Positions 35,727 through 48,801 of a DNA stretch of 64,000 nucleotides are shown in pieces; the first letter of the stretch is position 1; every line of letters begins with the position of its first letter. Where the stretch lies: positions 5,828,001-5,892,000 of the forward strand of contig JASJZC010000006.1 of the NCBI GenBank assembly GCA_037178855.1, written 5' to 3'. The stretch comes from Oscheius sp. JU75. Lineage: Eukaryota; Nematoda; Chromadorea; Rhabditida; Rhabditidae. A program made the translations under genes and the position numbers. Under the pieces are notes generated by a model. It searched no databases. It was not told where the DNA came from and saw only the letters and a list, made by a program, of their open reading frames with translations.

Positions 35727-37547
35727 TTAGTAGCCCGCCAACGTCCAGATAAGGTAATATATAATATTGAGGAAAATCATGAGTTTCACGAGGAAGAGCG
35801 TGGACGACGGCGGCTGCTCGAAGGCCAGTCTATGGACCTAAATAGTCTTTTTAAGGAGATTAAAAAAAAATAACCTGAACAGTCTGGTCAGCACTGAGAG
35901 AGACAAGACAGGCGCGACAGTCTGCAGCCGGACCCGGAATTTCAATCTGTTTGTTGTTGGCATCTGTCATTTGGCAGTCGTCGACTACGCGATCCAGAAA
36001 TTCGACGTCGGTGACAAAGATTCCGTGGGTTTCTTTGACGAAGAGAAGCGGCTTCAGCTCGTGCGTATCGAAGATGGCCACAGAGCCGGACAGAGTGCCG
36101 AAGCCGGTGAAGTTGCCACATGGACTGACGGTCAAACAGGAGATTGACTGGAAAGTTGAAAAGAAAGTTATCGATTAGGAGGCTTACAGATTTACTGTAA
36201 AAAAAAAAACGCTGGAAAATTCTCGCGCATTCATATTTTCCTGTATTCTGTCCTCGATTACCGCCACTTGTTGGTCGTTTCGGAGCGCCCATATTTCAAG
36301 TTTTCAGCTGAAAGCACAGACAAAAGCTGCTCACCTCTCCCTGGTAGCAGCTCTTGATAACAATGGGCTGTAGCGTATGTCGTTCTCGATGGAAAGCCCA
36401 GAGACCGAGGAAACAGCGCGATTTTGAATTCCTCTGCTTCTCGTTGTAGGCGACGACGAAGATGTGATTGTTTCCTTCGAGACCAAGTCTTGTGAATTTT
36501 AACGAACGCACCTGAATCCAAAGATAGACTAGAAACATGAAAAGCTGACTCTATATCTTGTTTCGAGTTCTGGAGGGAATGGTAACTCTTGTACTTTTTT
36601 GCCGACGGTCAAATCCCACAAGATTACTTTGTTGTCACCTCCGACTGAGCTGCAAGAGAATTATGGTTAGAGACGGCGGCAACGACTGACAAGAAATAGC
36701 GACCATCTGACGAAATGTCGATATCATCGACCCCCCCTTTCTCTATTCGATCATTGGTGCCATGAGGATGAGCGTAGAACTCTAGAGTCGGGCCTCTTTT
36801 CAACTCGGGATTCTAGACTTGGCTATAAATTTTGAACCAAACATAAACACTCTGTCATTTCTTAGGTGGTCGATGTTCCAGACACGAATATAACCATCTG
36901 AGTCGCCTGTTAGCAGTTTTTTTCCATGAGATGACTTGTCGAATCGGACACATTTCTGAAAAAAATATAGCTCCGTCAATAATTGACAAAAAATTAATAT
37001 AAAGTACCTGGTAGGCAGGTTCAGAATTTGCAGCAGACGACTTCTCGGCCAGAACAGTTAAAAGACGTCCCACTGGCCGTAAATTGATACCAAAACTGCC
37101 TTCTTCGGCAAAATTATTCGTCGTCTCGTAAATGTCGCAATACTCGTCGTGCCCGGCTGCCAGAACATGCCCCGTCTTTCCCGGAATACTCACGATGTCC
37201 ATATTCATTGTGGAAAATTTGTCAGTATCAATCTGAAAGAAACAGATCGAGTGGGAACAATGTAGAAAGTCTACCGTATTGGTCAGCTTCGCCCTCATGT
37301 AGCAATTGTTGACGGCCTCTTCTGCAAAAGTAAGAACATGTTGCTAAAAATAACCATTTGAAGAAAAAGACAGTAAGAAACTGACCTCAATCTGATTTTT
37401 GACGCCCGTTTTGGCTGCTCCACCACCGCCTCCAAGCAGAATATGTCTGCCTCCGAGCTTTTTTATGCAATACATGGGCGCTTTACATGTTGCTATCACT
37501 GGAGGTTGCTTTTTTGACGAGAATGTTTTTGACGAGAATCTGCCCAT
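35727..37547 (-). CDS. sec-12: Sec12/PREB, guanine nucleotide exchange factor for Sar1
   Basis: ER membrane protein that loads GTP onto Sar1 to start COPII vesicle formation. Exons: 35727-35837, 35875-36147, 36335-36511, 36550-36649, 36691-36812, 36851-36955, 37008-37232, 37275-37343, 37386-37547; 447 residues. The N-terminal strand motif LLGGGGGAAKTGVKN is characteristic of PREB. WD-type repeats follow (LLTGDSDGYIRVWN, SVGGDNKVILWDL, LTVSPCGNFTGFGTLSGSVAIF, ETHGIFVTDVEFL). The last exon encodes one hydrophobic anchor (FLVKLMIFLNIIYYLIW) and ends three residues later, as in the family. The ATG is 5 bases after TTTTCAG. A poly-A tract in intron 7 could be mistaken for a micro-exon. Confidence 0.93.
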
Positions 37548-38710
37548 TGCAGCTGAAAATTGTGGGTCAGGTTTCACACATAAGCCAGCTGGATTTCGTG
37601 CTGAGACCGAGTCCAACTTCCAGTTGTCTATTTAAAGGACTTGGAATTGTGTTGAATTAGAATTAGATGCAAAAGGAACAAAATCTGGAAAGAAGTAAAA
37701 GAGAGTGGGGGAAAATAAATGTGTTGTGGTTCAAATTGGCCGTTCAGTGATACATGAGCGCTTCACTGATAAGACCATGAGCATTAACTGATAAAGACTA
37801 ACCATTTCCTTTCAGCTCTTTAACAGGCTCCTCAGACAAGGAGATCGAAAAAAGTAAATTTTGGCTGGTTTTGTGGCTTTTCTACGAAATTGTAAAAAGG
37901 ATTGTGACAAGTAGGAGCTGTGTAAGAGACACGGAAAACGCTGTAAAAATCGGGACAAAACATGGAGAGGAAAGTCGAAGGAAATTCAGGAACATTTGAA
38001 TTCCCGCCGAAAAATTTGCGCGGGGAGTTCGCTGCGAGACCAACACGGGACTCGATCTTCGAAAGTGATTTTGGCGAGAGCTATATTTGGGTAATAGTTC
38101 GGCAGGCGGGTCTGATTCGGTTTGACCGGAATCGATTTCGAAATGTAACGATTTCCGCCAAAATTCGATTTCGCGCCGTTATGGATTTGAACAGATCGAA
38201 GTTGCGGATAGAAAATTCAAAATGGCGATTGTGTACATTTTTTGTACAGTATTTTATACGGTACGGGCCATTTAAAACTGTTTTCTCAATGTATTTTCTA
38301 CAACTACCTACCATTCTTATATTGATTGGTGTCTTACAGAGAGTATTGATAGACTACAGCTCATTTCCAGTAGGCCAACAACACCTTCCTCGTTGGAAAG
38401 AGACCACAAACCGGCCATTCCATGAATGATCGATCAGTGGATCTTCGTGTATTTCGCCATTAGATCACAGTCAAAGAACTGTATTCATTGGGAGTTTTCT
38501 AATCCAGCCACTTTTCCTTTAGTTGAAGGTATTCTTCTCGTAACAAAATGCGCATATATCAACTCACCGACTGTTCGATTTGGGTATTTCATGGGTTTAA
38601 TCGGCCTGACCGCTGCCAATCACACACTTGTTCCTCTTTCTCTTTCCATTCGACTTTCTCTCTTTTCGCTAACCCACCGATGGGAAAGACATTATTCATT
38701 TTCAGAGTAA
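37548..38710. other. divergent intergenic region
   Basis: Lies between the Sec12 gene (minus) and the SLC17 gene (plus) and should hold both promoters. Overlapping open frames on both strands at 37960-38430 show no family resemblance. A TTTTCAG acceptor at 38704, 7 bases before the SLC17 ATG, looks like a spliced-leader site. Confidence 0.5.
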
Positions 38711-40855
38711 ATGTGGCTGATAGAAGACCGATTTCGATATGTTCTCCTAATGATCGGTTTTCTCTGTCTAACGTCCATCGCCTCCAATTACATTATCATA
38801 AATTTCACCTTCATCTGCATGAAAGAGGATTTCACGGATGCTCTCGATCTGGGAAATGGGGTTTATCTGGTACTGTGTGTGAGTGAGAACAAATTTTCTA
38901 GACACTGGTTAGCAGATACGACTACACTACAACGGAAAAAAGCGCCATCATTTGGGCTGTAGCTGCTGGGACAATTGTCGGCACACCTCCAGTCAACTAT
39001 GCTTACATCAAATATGGTGCGAGGTAGGTCTAACAAGTACGGAATGTGATACTGGATATGGATAGCTGTAAACTGCCTGTTAGAGAGCCACTATTCTAGA
39101 TGGCCGTTCCTCATCGCCGGCTGTCTATCAATCTTCTCAACAGTCCTCGTCCCGATCACAGCGCAATACGGTATGGTCGCCCTGCTCATCGTTCGCTTCA
39201 TACAGGTTCCTGTCTCTTATTCTCGTACATTCTTTCTTTTCAGGGAATAGCCTACTCGGCCGATTTTGCGGCTATCGGAATCATGTGCGTCCGATGGGCT
39301 CCTCTGTCCCAGACTGGACTCTTCATCGCCGTTCTGACGTCCTTCACTCCACTGTCTTCTGTCATCACGAACCCGCTGACAGGAGCAGTACGATAATGTT
39401 CCTACGAAGAATGACATGGTTTCAGTTGTGTAGCAGCTCCCTCGGCTGGAGAGCTTCCTACTACATTCATGCCGGTTTTGGAGCAGTCGTCTTCTCTTTA
39501 TGGTATCTTTTCTACAAAGACGACCCACATCTTCATCCATCCGTCTCCAAAGCCGAGCTCTCTGTCATCCAAAAGGATAAGACCAAGGCTCACATCGAGA
39601 GAGATAGCTTTGTTCCTTTCTGGGTACTCGTTCTTATATTCGTTCAAATACATACCTTTAGCAAATCATCAAAAACCCGGTAATACTAGTGGTGTGGGCG
39701 AATGCCTTCGTGGAAATGGTCTCCGTGACTCTGCTGCTCACATATGCACCGATCTACTATCACAATGTGCTTCGGTATGACATCGCGACTACAGGTTAGT
39801 GATGCAAAGGTTAGCATAAGAAGACTAAAGATCACCCATATTTAAAAAGATGGAAAGCACAAAATGTCACAAGTCGTCGGAACGACTATCATTAGTTACC
39901 AGGAAGATTGTACTGATAACTATGACCTTAAGAACCTTGGGTCATATCTTTTCAGGACTACTGGTGTCCATCGCAGCCAGCTCGCATGTCCCTCTGAAGA
40001 TCATTATGGGTATCGTCAGCGACTATCTACCGTAGGCTCATACAAAACTTGCGCAGACTCCTTTTCAGATGCCTCTCGGAGAAGGCCAAAATGTGTTTGT
40101 ACAATTCGGTAGCAGTTGGAATGGCTGGTGTCTTTTGTGGACTCATCGGTCTGACTCCTGCTTCCCATCCTGGTCTGGTAGTCGTCTTCTTCGCAGCCGT
40201 CTATGCCTCCATGGGAATGAATCCCGGAGGTTTCTACAAATGCGGAACATTTGTTTCCAGGTACGAGTTTTCCCAACTTTCCTCGGAGGGAAGAGATTCA
40301 GACAGTACGCCCACTTTGTACTAGCCACGATCCAGTTTATGAAATGTGTTGCGCTGTTCGTCGCTCCAGGGATCGTCGCAATTTTCGTCAAGGATGAACA
40401 CAGCTTCGAAGAATGGAGTTGGGCATATTTATCCAATGCTATTCTTTTACTTTTGGTGAGTTTCTTCTTACTGACGATGTTTGCATCTGATTGGGTCTTC
40501 CATAGCCTTCTGCCCATACAATTTGCAAGAAACATCTGTAACACAAATCCAACATGCAAAAAGAGCACTTCGTTTTTCCGTCAAGAGTGTCTATTCGAAA
40601 ACTTCGAATACAATGTCGTTTCAGGCAAACTTTGCATTCTACTTCGTAGTCACCGACAAGCCGGCCAAATTCACTGAAATCACAAGAGAATCGCGGCAAA
40701 ATAATTCGGCTGAAGTAAAGTCTAGTTTTGTGTCTCTAAAACCATTCAGAGTCCACGAGCGATGGAAGTACGGGAGCCAGAAGCGGCCTGAAATAGTTCT
40801 AGCCTTACAATGTACATGGGCAATAAAGAGAGTGTTCATTTCACACCCCTTATAA
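38711..40855 (+). CDS. SLC17-family anion transporter (MFS)
   Basis: Major-facilitator membrane carrier of the sialin/VGLUT/Na-phosphate group. The substrate is likely an organic anion or phosphate, but the sequence does not decide which. Exons: 38711-38860, 38902-39023, 39100-39205, 39244-39387, 39426-39623, 39662-39794, 39956-40031, 40069-40260, 40302-40455, 40625-40855; 501 residues. The family signatures are IIWAVAAGTIVGTPP, RFIQGIAYSADFAAIG, RWAPLSQTGLF, KIIMGIVSDYLP and MNPGGFYKCGTFVSRQY. About ten hydrophobic segments are present. The first intron has two possible donors (38861 or 38871), both in frame. The ATG lies 4 bases behind TTTTCAG. The last exon runs through an A-rich donor-like site that I left unspliced. 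Confidence 0.9.
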
Positions 40856-43800
40856 TACGATTAGTCGTCGGAGCCAGAGCAGTCCTCTTCTTCTGTTTAC
40901 ATCTTATTTGCAGCTCTGTTGGCTTCTCGAAAACTGACGGAATGATTCCAGAAATACACGGCCTAATGCATCTCGGGAGGAAATGAAGCTCAGCCAGCCA
41001 GAAGACCAGGCGATACCAACTTCGCACTGGAGGGTCGTAGTGGTCATCTTTTGAGCCATTCTACTTTTGCGGAACCTCTTTACTTTCTTTACAACTTCCT
41101 AATCAGCATCCAAAGTCCTGTAAATTCTCTATATCCCTCCTGCTTCATTGGTCCAGTGCACGTGAAATCTTCGCCAAAGCCCTGTTATCCCGGATAAAGA
41201 CGAATGTATTTTTAAGACGCACTTTTTGTCGGACTCGAACGGAGATTTATTGCAAAGCCGAATGTCAGATTCCAAAAGAAGATAAGTCTTTTGTTCTCCA
41301 ATTGTTGTTTCAAGGTGGCCATTTTCTCACGGCAGTATTGGAAAACATCGTATTTTAAATGATTCGTGACGTTTTCTTCCTTCTCCACCCCTCCTCCGGT
41401 CAAAGTGGCAGGTATCCACGGGTCCCCTCTCTTCCCTGATAGACGCTTCGCATCATGCATTCGTAGGCATTACGCATTCAGATGAGTGTGCTCTCTCTCA
41501 CACTCAGATTACTTAACCGCCGTCTTCAGCTCCCTCATCTCGTCGAAATTGACCGCACAGTCTCGGATTTCTCTCTCTGCCTCGTATTTGCTCGAGTCCA
41601 ATTTCCAAACACAAGTCCACCTAACACATAAGTCTTTCGTCTCTCTGCCTATAATCGGCCTAGAAAGCTTTGCCCTCAGAGCCTCCAATGCAATTTTGTC
41701 ACACACCAGCGTCCGAGAAAACAAGTCATTTATACGCGCATTTCGGAAGGACGCTGTCCAAGCTATTATACTCCCGTCATCTTTCCTTTGTCTTTTGTTC
41801 CAAAGCAGCTCTTCTCTTTCTAGATACCCCACCTTTGTAATTGGCAGAAGGCGTTTATCCGTAACACAAACCAAGTTTTATACTTAACAGGTTTTGTTGA
41901 GTAAGAAGCGAGTCAAACAGTTCAAATTACACAAAAAGCATTAGATGGCTCCGCCAGAAGTGTATATGGACTACATGAAGCTGTTGAAGAAGAAAGGATG
42001 AAAAAACCTACGTATATATAATAACCAAATCTCTTAAAACTTGCAACACCTCCACAAAAGCGAGTCTTGTGGAAATTCTACTGAGCTCTGGTCAGAACTA
42101 TTTTAAGCTCTGAAGTCACACGCTAAATAGTTAATGTGTCGACGCGTGGGAGATTTTATCAAAACGTGAATTTGTTTACTACGTCCAAATTGTTTTTGAG
42201 CCTTCAGAGAGGAGGTTAAAGGCTAGTGAGTGTTGTTTGTCAACACTACATTGGCTGTTTATGGGTATCCGATGTTTTATAACTGTCCGCTTAATTTTTT
42301 GCCCTACTCATTCTGAATGAGACCGCTAATTGCTACTCTATTTCTGCTCGCTCATCCGTACCTAATAACCATCATCCTTTAGCCTCTTTATCGTAATCTC
42401 TTAGTTTTGAATTAGGAGGTGGAAAACAAGATATTGGCCTCTTTAGACAAACAGAAAGCCGCTCTTGATTGTCGTTCTAACTGAATTTTCTGCCCCCTTC
42501 ATTGAAGCCATTTAGATTGCTCATCCTTTCGTCTCTTTCGTGTTCTTCATGCTGGCAGAGGCGGACGAGGTTCAATGATTAACAGAAATCTGAACTCTTG
42601 CAACTTTACAAAAGAATACCAGTCATTTGAACTTCAAAAAATTGCGTTTTCTGTAAAACCTCTCCAGCGTGGAACTCGAATTATTGCCAGCAAGCAGTTG
42701 CTCTCCTTTTCTTATGAAAAAGATGCTCATATCATTTTGACAAATGAGAAAAGAAAATTGGAGAGAGGGGAGCTCCCTCTGTTCGTATTCAAATAACAGG
42801 GAGTGACAGGGAGATTCTGTTCACAAAAGTTTCGATTAATTTCTCTCACATAGCTTCTCTTCTATCCCTCTATCAATTGTTGTTTTCTCTGCTATGGTCA
42901 CCTTGACAACCATCCCCTGACTTTTACCCTCTCCCTTACAAACACTCTCATCATCTTTGGGCTCCTCTTCCCTCCATAACCCTAAATTTGTCAGTAAGTC
43001 TTTTCCCTGGAGACGAAGAGGCGGCGACAAATCTGGGCTCGCATTCTTGAACGAGAAAGCACTTCTCAGAGCAGCCAAACATCACGAGACTCACTTTTCG
43101 AATAGGAGCTCATTTGGCTTGTAATTAGGGAACATTGTACCTGCCAATCTATTTTATCTCTCGATACGGTAGCATACTGTTTACGCACAATCCTGCTTTA
43201 TGTTGTTTTTCACACCTTCTATTCTCGAGCTAAATGGATTCGGATCACGCACAGAGACACGTGTGTATTTATGACTTTTGGTTGTGGAAATATGATCTGT
43301 ATCGTTTTTCCCGAACAATTTGCAAGCTTCGTGTAATTTATTCACTCGCGCCGATTCGCCATTCCAAATAATAGTTTGTTCTGAGAAATCTTTGAACTAC
43401 GAGGCTAAATACCACGCATCTTTTGAGCAGAATGGCTGGCCGGAACCGGGCCCGAGTTTTTAAACGGAAATCCACGTGAGTCAGGAGCGACCAAGCTTGG
43501 CTTATCCGGACAGCTGAGACTACCACGCATGTCTTACTGTCAGTTCCTCTATTCTAATGAATGTCTCCAATGTGTTTTCTGCTTGTCTTTGAAAACTAAC
43601 AAAAGTATCCTCCGCAGATAAACGTTTGCTAACGACAGATGCCTCGTTGGGACTCGTGACAGGTAGATGCTGTTCCAGCCAAGCTATCATGACAGGGACA
43701 ACGCTCTCCCAGAAACTCCCAAACTGACTTGATTTGGTTTGACTTGCAAAAAGTAATTGCTGGTACAAAGTAACTGTGACAAATTGGCAATTAGGGCTTC

Positions 43801-45617
43801 AAACACACAAACACAGAGACTTTTGGGCATCTCTACTATTCAAAACATGATGGTTTCTGTGGCGGACTTTTTGGATGTTTGTGGCCATGGGCAACTTATT
43901 CTGTCCAGTAGTTTTGTTGTTCAGAAATAGTTATTGCCTAAATTGGGTAGCAAGTCAACTTTGGGTGCACTCTAGAACTTGGTTTTTGTCCCAATGAAGC
44001 CATTGGAAACTTTTCATTCCTACGAAGCAGCGCAGCCGCCAGTGCAAACTCAACGGCTGGCTTGGAACTAGATTACTGTCTTGTATCCTCCTAACTGGCT
44101 AAGCAAGAGTACTTTTCATGTCAATGATTCTTGTTTTTTTTTTGCCCAGGACTTACCACTTACCTCTAAAACAAGCTCTACCGCAGTGATTCGATTAGTT
44201 CGAAGTTAGCTGATGACTATAACTCGCTTATTATTAGTGAACACGATATAGGTTTCTGATAGAGAATATGTAAAGAAAGCAGCTCTGACGCAAAAAGCGG
44301 CAATGTTTGAGCTGGGACACGGAGACGTCTGTCAAAGGACGGTCAACATCCAACTCCTCCCTCTCTCTCTTACTCCCATGCCATTGATTCCCAAGAGTCT
44401 CTTTAATTAACGTGCGTCGTCTCACCACTCCCTACTCTAATGTGTTGCTCTTCCGGAATCCTCCCCCTTCCAGGCCGTCCCCCAGGCAACCGTCTCTTTT
44501 GCTCTCTGCCTCCTGGGAAAGTTGGAAGAGTCAACCAGCTGGAAAAGTCGGGGCTCCTGCGTCTCTTGCACTGTCCCGTGAAAGCTTTGATTACATTAGA
44601 ACGATAGGTTTTGAAGCCTCAGTTTCTAGATTGATCATCAGGCAAGCAATCGGACTAAACGCTCTCACTGCTTAATCATTATTACTTTTCCATATCATAG
44701 ACCATGACTTACCCGTACCATCCCGGCTTGGCCAGTTTCGCCGTCGATCTGGCTTTTTTTTTATCAAGCGTTATGCAAGCGTAATAGAACTGTCTTTGCC
44801 CATTGTCATGTGTCCTTCCTTCAAACTTTCCCTCCTATTTCCTCGACAGGAAGCCAGGCTCCACTCCCTCCGGAAATCAGCATCCTCTTCTCGACTCTCT
44901 CTTGAGAGCGATCGGACACCTCTCCGTGGCTTCTCCGTGGATATGGCCCAGACTGCTTTTTTGCAGCTGCTTTCATGCACGTTTCTCATCCGACCATTTA
45001 AGGAATCTGCCTCACGACATCTTTTTGGCTGCTAACCGTCGTTTAAGAGTTGCTCTCTTTCAATAGACTGGGAGCTATTAGTGAAACTCTTGCTCTCTGC
45101 TCTCCCACTGACTCTACCCAAGTTATATTTATGACCATGACATATGGGACGTGGCCACCGGCTCTATGTTGTTCCAAAAAGTTACCCATTATAAAAGCTT
45201 TGATATGTTTCTGCTTTCCGCTTCTCACAATCAGTATATACGAATTTTCAAAGATGTTTTTCATATCAGGCTGCGCGTACCAGACGGAATGTTTCTTCCC
45301 ACAGTAATCTGACCCAGTCTACTAACAATCCTTTTTTGTTCCTCTGTCTCGATCATTAAAAGACGAGTACAAATGACCGCTATATTTTTAGTCTAACCCC
45401 TTGAATCCTCTTCATCGTTTTTTCTAACATAAGAGACCAACCACCCACTAGTTATTATTACAAGCGGGAGAATTTCACGTGTGACTCCTTCTTTGCTCTA
45501 TAATCTTATTAGAGAAGAGAGCCCACTTATCCCAGGCAGTAGTTATCTTGAACCGTTTTGATCGACTCTCTTCTCTTAACTTACTAACCATTTCAGTTTC
45601 ACACATTCGATGGCAGA
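40856..45617. other. 4.8-kb gene-poor region
   Basis: No gene model is supported. Two minus-strand open frames, 41509-41874 (121 codons) and 41212-41460 (82 codons), are the longest candidates. They lack recognised domains and clear splice sites. The right part probably contains regulatory DNA of the neuronal calcium sensor gene. Confidence 0.4.
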
Positions 45618-46336
45618 ATGGGCAAAGGCAACAGCAAGTTAAAGTCAGACCAGATAAAGAACCTCGCTCAAAGAACCTATTGTAACCTTTTTTGTCACAA
45701 TTTGTTATAAAATCTAGCTTCAGTCACAGAAAAAGAGATAAAACAATGGTACAAAGGATTCGTGAGGGACTGTCCAAACGGAATGCTCACTGAAGCCGGC
45801 TTCCAGAAGATCTACAAGCAATTCTTCCCACAAGGCGACCCTACCGACTTTGCCTCGTTCGTGTTCAAAGTCTTTGACGAGAACAAGGACGGGGCCATCG
45901 AGTTCCACGAGTTTATCAGTGCTCTTTCCATCACGTCGCGAGGCAACTTGGACGAAAAGCTACAGTGTAAGTCTTGTAAATAGTAAATGTGTAAAAAAAA
46001 AAACTTATAGCTCACTATCTGTATTCAGGGGCCTTCAAGCTGTACGATCTTGATCAAGACGGTTTCATCACTCGCGACGAAATGCTCTCCATCGTCGACG
46101 CGATATACAAAATGGTCGGCAACAGTGCTAAACTACCCGACGACGAGAATACTCCCGAAAAGCGTGTAGACAGGATCTTCAAAATGATGGATAAGGTAAC
46201 CGTTTATTTGAAAAGTTTGACAAAAAAAGTTCAGAACAATGACGCCCAGTTGACACTCGATGAGTTCAAGGAAGGTGCCAAGGCAGATCCGTCCATTGTT
46301 CACGCGTTATCGCTATACGAGGGCCTCTCTTCTTAA
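45618..46336 (+). CDS. ncs-1: neuronal calcium sensor 1 (frequenin)
   Basis: Calcium-binding, membrane-associated regulator of neurotransmission and of partners such as phosphatidylinositol 4-kinase. Exons: 45618-45681, 45724-45966, 46029-46195, 46235-46336; 191 residues, the normal length. The N terminus MGKGNSKL is a myristoylation signal. EF-hand 1 is the usual non-binding CPNG form. EF-hands 2-4 are intact ([36 protein letters not shown]). The C terminus LSLYEGLSS matches my memory of the C. elegans protein and not the vertebrate or fly endings, which supports a nematode source. An ATG 8 bases upstream is out of frame. The acceptor of exon 2 is CTTCAG at 45723, not the nearer CTAG. Confidence 0.97.
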
Positions 46337-46441
46337 AATGTGATACAAGCTTTTTTGACTACGAAAGATATATGACGAGATCTCGAGACAGCTTACCCCA
46401 ATCCAGCAGCAAAACATATTTCGCTCACATTGAATTTGTAC

Positions 46442-46447
46442 AATAAA
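46442..46447 (+). terminator. polyadenylation signal of ncs-1
   Basis: AATAAA about 106 bases past the ncs-1 stop codon. The next gene on this side is convergent. Confidence 0.6.
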
Positions 46448-46840
46448 TTCTACAGAGAAGATGTTGAAGATGGTACCCTGACTCATGTATAGCCAAGCAA
46501 GGGGAGTTCAAGTAAAGACAGTAAAGGCAACTACATTCCCGAAGAAGACGGTTCATAGTGTGTGTGCGGAATGTTCAGCGGTTGACCCATCTTGCCTTTC
46601 TCTTGTACGGTCCTAGACACTGTGGTATGCTCTTTCGTTAACATAAGTTAGTCTTACAACCGCTTCGAAACACCCAGTCAGCTGACTCTCCTTGTCCAGA
46701 GTCGTACTTCTTTGGAAAACAAAAAATCTAGTCCCTCCTTGAGAAATAAATTGTATGCGACAATCAACATTTAAAAGACCAGGATTGTATTTGCGATAAA
46801 TTATTAAACAATCAAAGAACACCCATAAAAGAACCCATAT
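46448..46840. other. convergent intergenic spacer
   Basis: Spacer between ncs-1 (plus) and the CHID1-like gene (minus). It should contain the minus-strand 3' UTR. I see no gene. Confidence 0.5.
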
Positions 46841-48371
46841 TCAAAGAAGTTGGGAGAAGTAGTTAAGGCCCTGTCCGTACTCCCAGATTGCGAAGCCAAC
46901 GCCTCTCTTCTCGGCCAGTTTGATGCGCAGTTCAAGAGATGTCAATGATGGATAGTAGGTCTTGGTTCCGCTGAAAATAAGGATTTTTGACCGAGGCCGA
47001 AGAATTCTCACCCGTCCGTGACAAAATGCTCCCTGGAGATGGCATCCCACTCGAGTTGACTGTTCTTCTTCTTCAACAGCTCAAGGTATCTGAAAAAAAA
47101 CAGTAAGATCGATGTCTCCCAAGGGAAATTAAAGCCCAGAGCCACAGAAACTAACTGGTCAAATTTGACGGCGTCCACGGATTTCGAGGAATACTTGTAG
47201 CCGTAGTGGTTGAGACCAATCATGAGCTTACTGGCCAAACGGGGACCGTCCTCCAGAAGCGAGTCAACTGCCTGGAAAGAAATTTGTTCGTGCTTAGAGG
47301 GAAGAACTCACAGCTGCCACCCAGTCGTAAGGAGAAACTCCTGAGGGGGTCTGCGCTGGGAAGTCGTAGGTCATAATCTGGACATAGTCAACGTGGTTGG
47401 ACAATGCGTACAGGTAAGATGGCAGGAACATGCCGGTCAACTGGCTGAAAAGTGCGTTTAAACAGAGATAAGGTAAACTAGACAGAGTAACTGTTCGCTC
47501 AAAAGGAGTCGGATCCTTTAAAAGCCAACAAAAAAACTAACTTTTCAGGTCCAACTGGAGGCCCGACAGGCACGATAATTTCGAGATGTTTGCTGTGGAA
47601 AGCATCGCCCCAGACACTCAGAAATTCGATGAGTCCGGCCGCTGCTTCTCCGCGAGTCCTGCTCATGACATCCATCCACAGCTCAATGACGGCTCCATCG
47701 AACTGATTTCTCTGATAATTTGAAACTTTTCCCTGTTGCGAATGGAGACAAACCGTGAGGAAGTTAAGCAGATCGGTGAGACAGCGATGAGACCAGACCT
47801 CACTGGTGATCATGGAGCCAATGTCCTGAATTGACCAGTCTTCGAAGAGGATACGTGGCACAATCTTCAGATTCTCGTTCTTCTCGCGAACCGCGTCCAT
47901 CCAGCCGTGATCCACATCGTGTGTTCCCTCGATACGACAGCTGTGACTGTGGTCGGCAGTTTGCGGCTTGATCTGCAGCCAGACCGGAGAGATGTGAGTC
48001 AGCTTGTTGGAAGTCATCTTGGCCAGGTCGTAACCCTTGTTGTTCCACTGAAACTTTTTGTTGAAAAAACTGAGAGACAAACCGGTGTAATGTAAGCCAG
48101 AGCCGCCCCGGTGAACTTCCTCTCCGAATCCTTGTCAATCTTTTCGTGGCCCTTGATGATCGCCTCTTTTGTGACCTCGTTAGGTTGGAACTTTAAGTCA
48201 GCAAAAAGCTGAACATTTCTTTGAAAACGAGAGAAGGGGGCTTACATCAGCATCGAGAACTCCTGCGACCTCCTCCGGCTCGTCTTCTTCCACGACCACC
48301 TTTCTGTCGGATTTTCCAAGCTGAGAGGAGAGTCCAACCAGCGCCAACAGGACCAGGTATTTCAGCAGCAT
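46841..48371 (-). CDS. chitinase domain-containing protein 1 (CHID1), GH18 fold
   Basis: Secreted or lysosomal GH18-fold protein related to human CHID1/stabilin-interacting chitinase-like protein. It probably binds saccharide rather than hydrolysing chitin. Exons: 46841-46970, 47012-47089, 47156-47271, 47312-47444, 47542-47711, 47754-48047, 48083-48190, 48246-48371; 384 residues. A signal peptide (MLLKYLVLLALVGLSS) and an acidic segment precede the barrel. Barrel motifs are YITPWNNKGYDLAKM, THISPVWLQ, NQFDGAVIELW, VQIMTYDF, LMIGLNHYGYKYS and FAIWEYGQGLNYF. The FDGxxIE strand stands where chitinases have DxxDxDxE, so the classical catalytic motif is incomplete, as known for CHID1. TTCAG abuts the ATG directly, indicating trans-splicing. 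Confidence 0.92.
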
Positions 48372-48801
48372 CTGAATTAGAACGTAAGGTTTTTAGAGGA
48401 ACCAAGGGATAAGGGGAAGCGACAGTTTGCAAGCTGTCTAAATTGTCACAACAAGTTGTCGATTTCTAATTACCCTTTTCTGATTAGCGGCGCGATTAAC
48501 TACCACAACAGTGTATAGAGCTAGGACTGTAAACATGCTTATACGGTTCAAAGAGCACAATATTCAGGAAAAAGACGGACGATTTGGTACAGGAGAGAAA
48601 CACAAGAAACGATTAGTTAAAGGGATAGAAACAGAGCAAGCAACATCTCAATCGCATTCCAAGTCATTCACTTTGAAAAAAAATTTATTGACAAAAATAA
48701 GTTAGGCTCTTTATGTACAAAAAAAAGTGAAAAAAAGATCAGATCTTCAAGAAAACCCCAGGGTTAGAGATTGCAAAGTGATAGAGGGAATGTTTTGATG
48801 A
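48372..48801. other. short spacer between same-strand genes
   Basis: Separates the AP-3 mu stop (upstream gene) from the CHID1-like start on the minus strand, 430 bases. An operon arrangement is possible. No gene is seen. Confidence 0.5.

Noticed and set aside
36196-36307. Two small extra exons in Sec12, including a 16-base T-rich micro-exon
   Set aside because: The first required a 27-base intron. Joining 36335 directly to 36147 keeps phase 0 and gives the family sequence GESISCLTVS without extra exons.
37962-38429. 155-codon plus-strand frame upstream of the SLC17 gene
   Set aside because: The opposite strand is also open here, the composition is repetitive, and no family resemblance or acceptor structure supports it.
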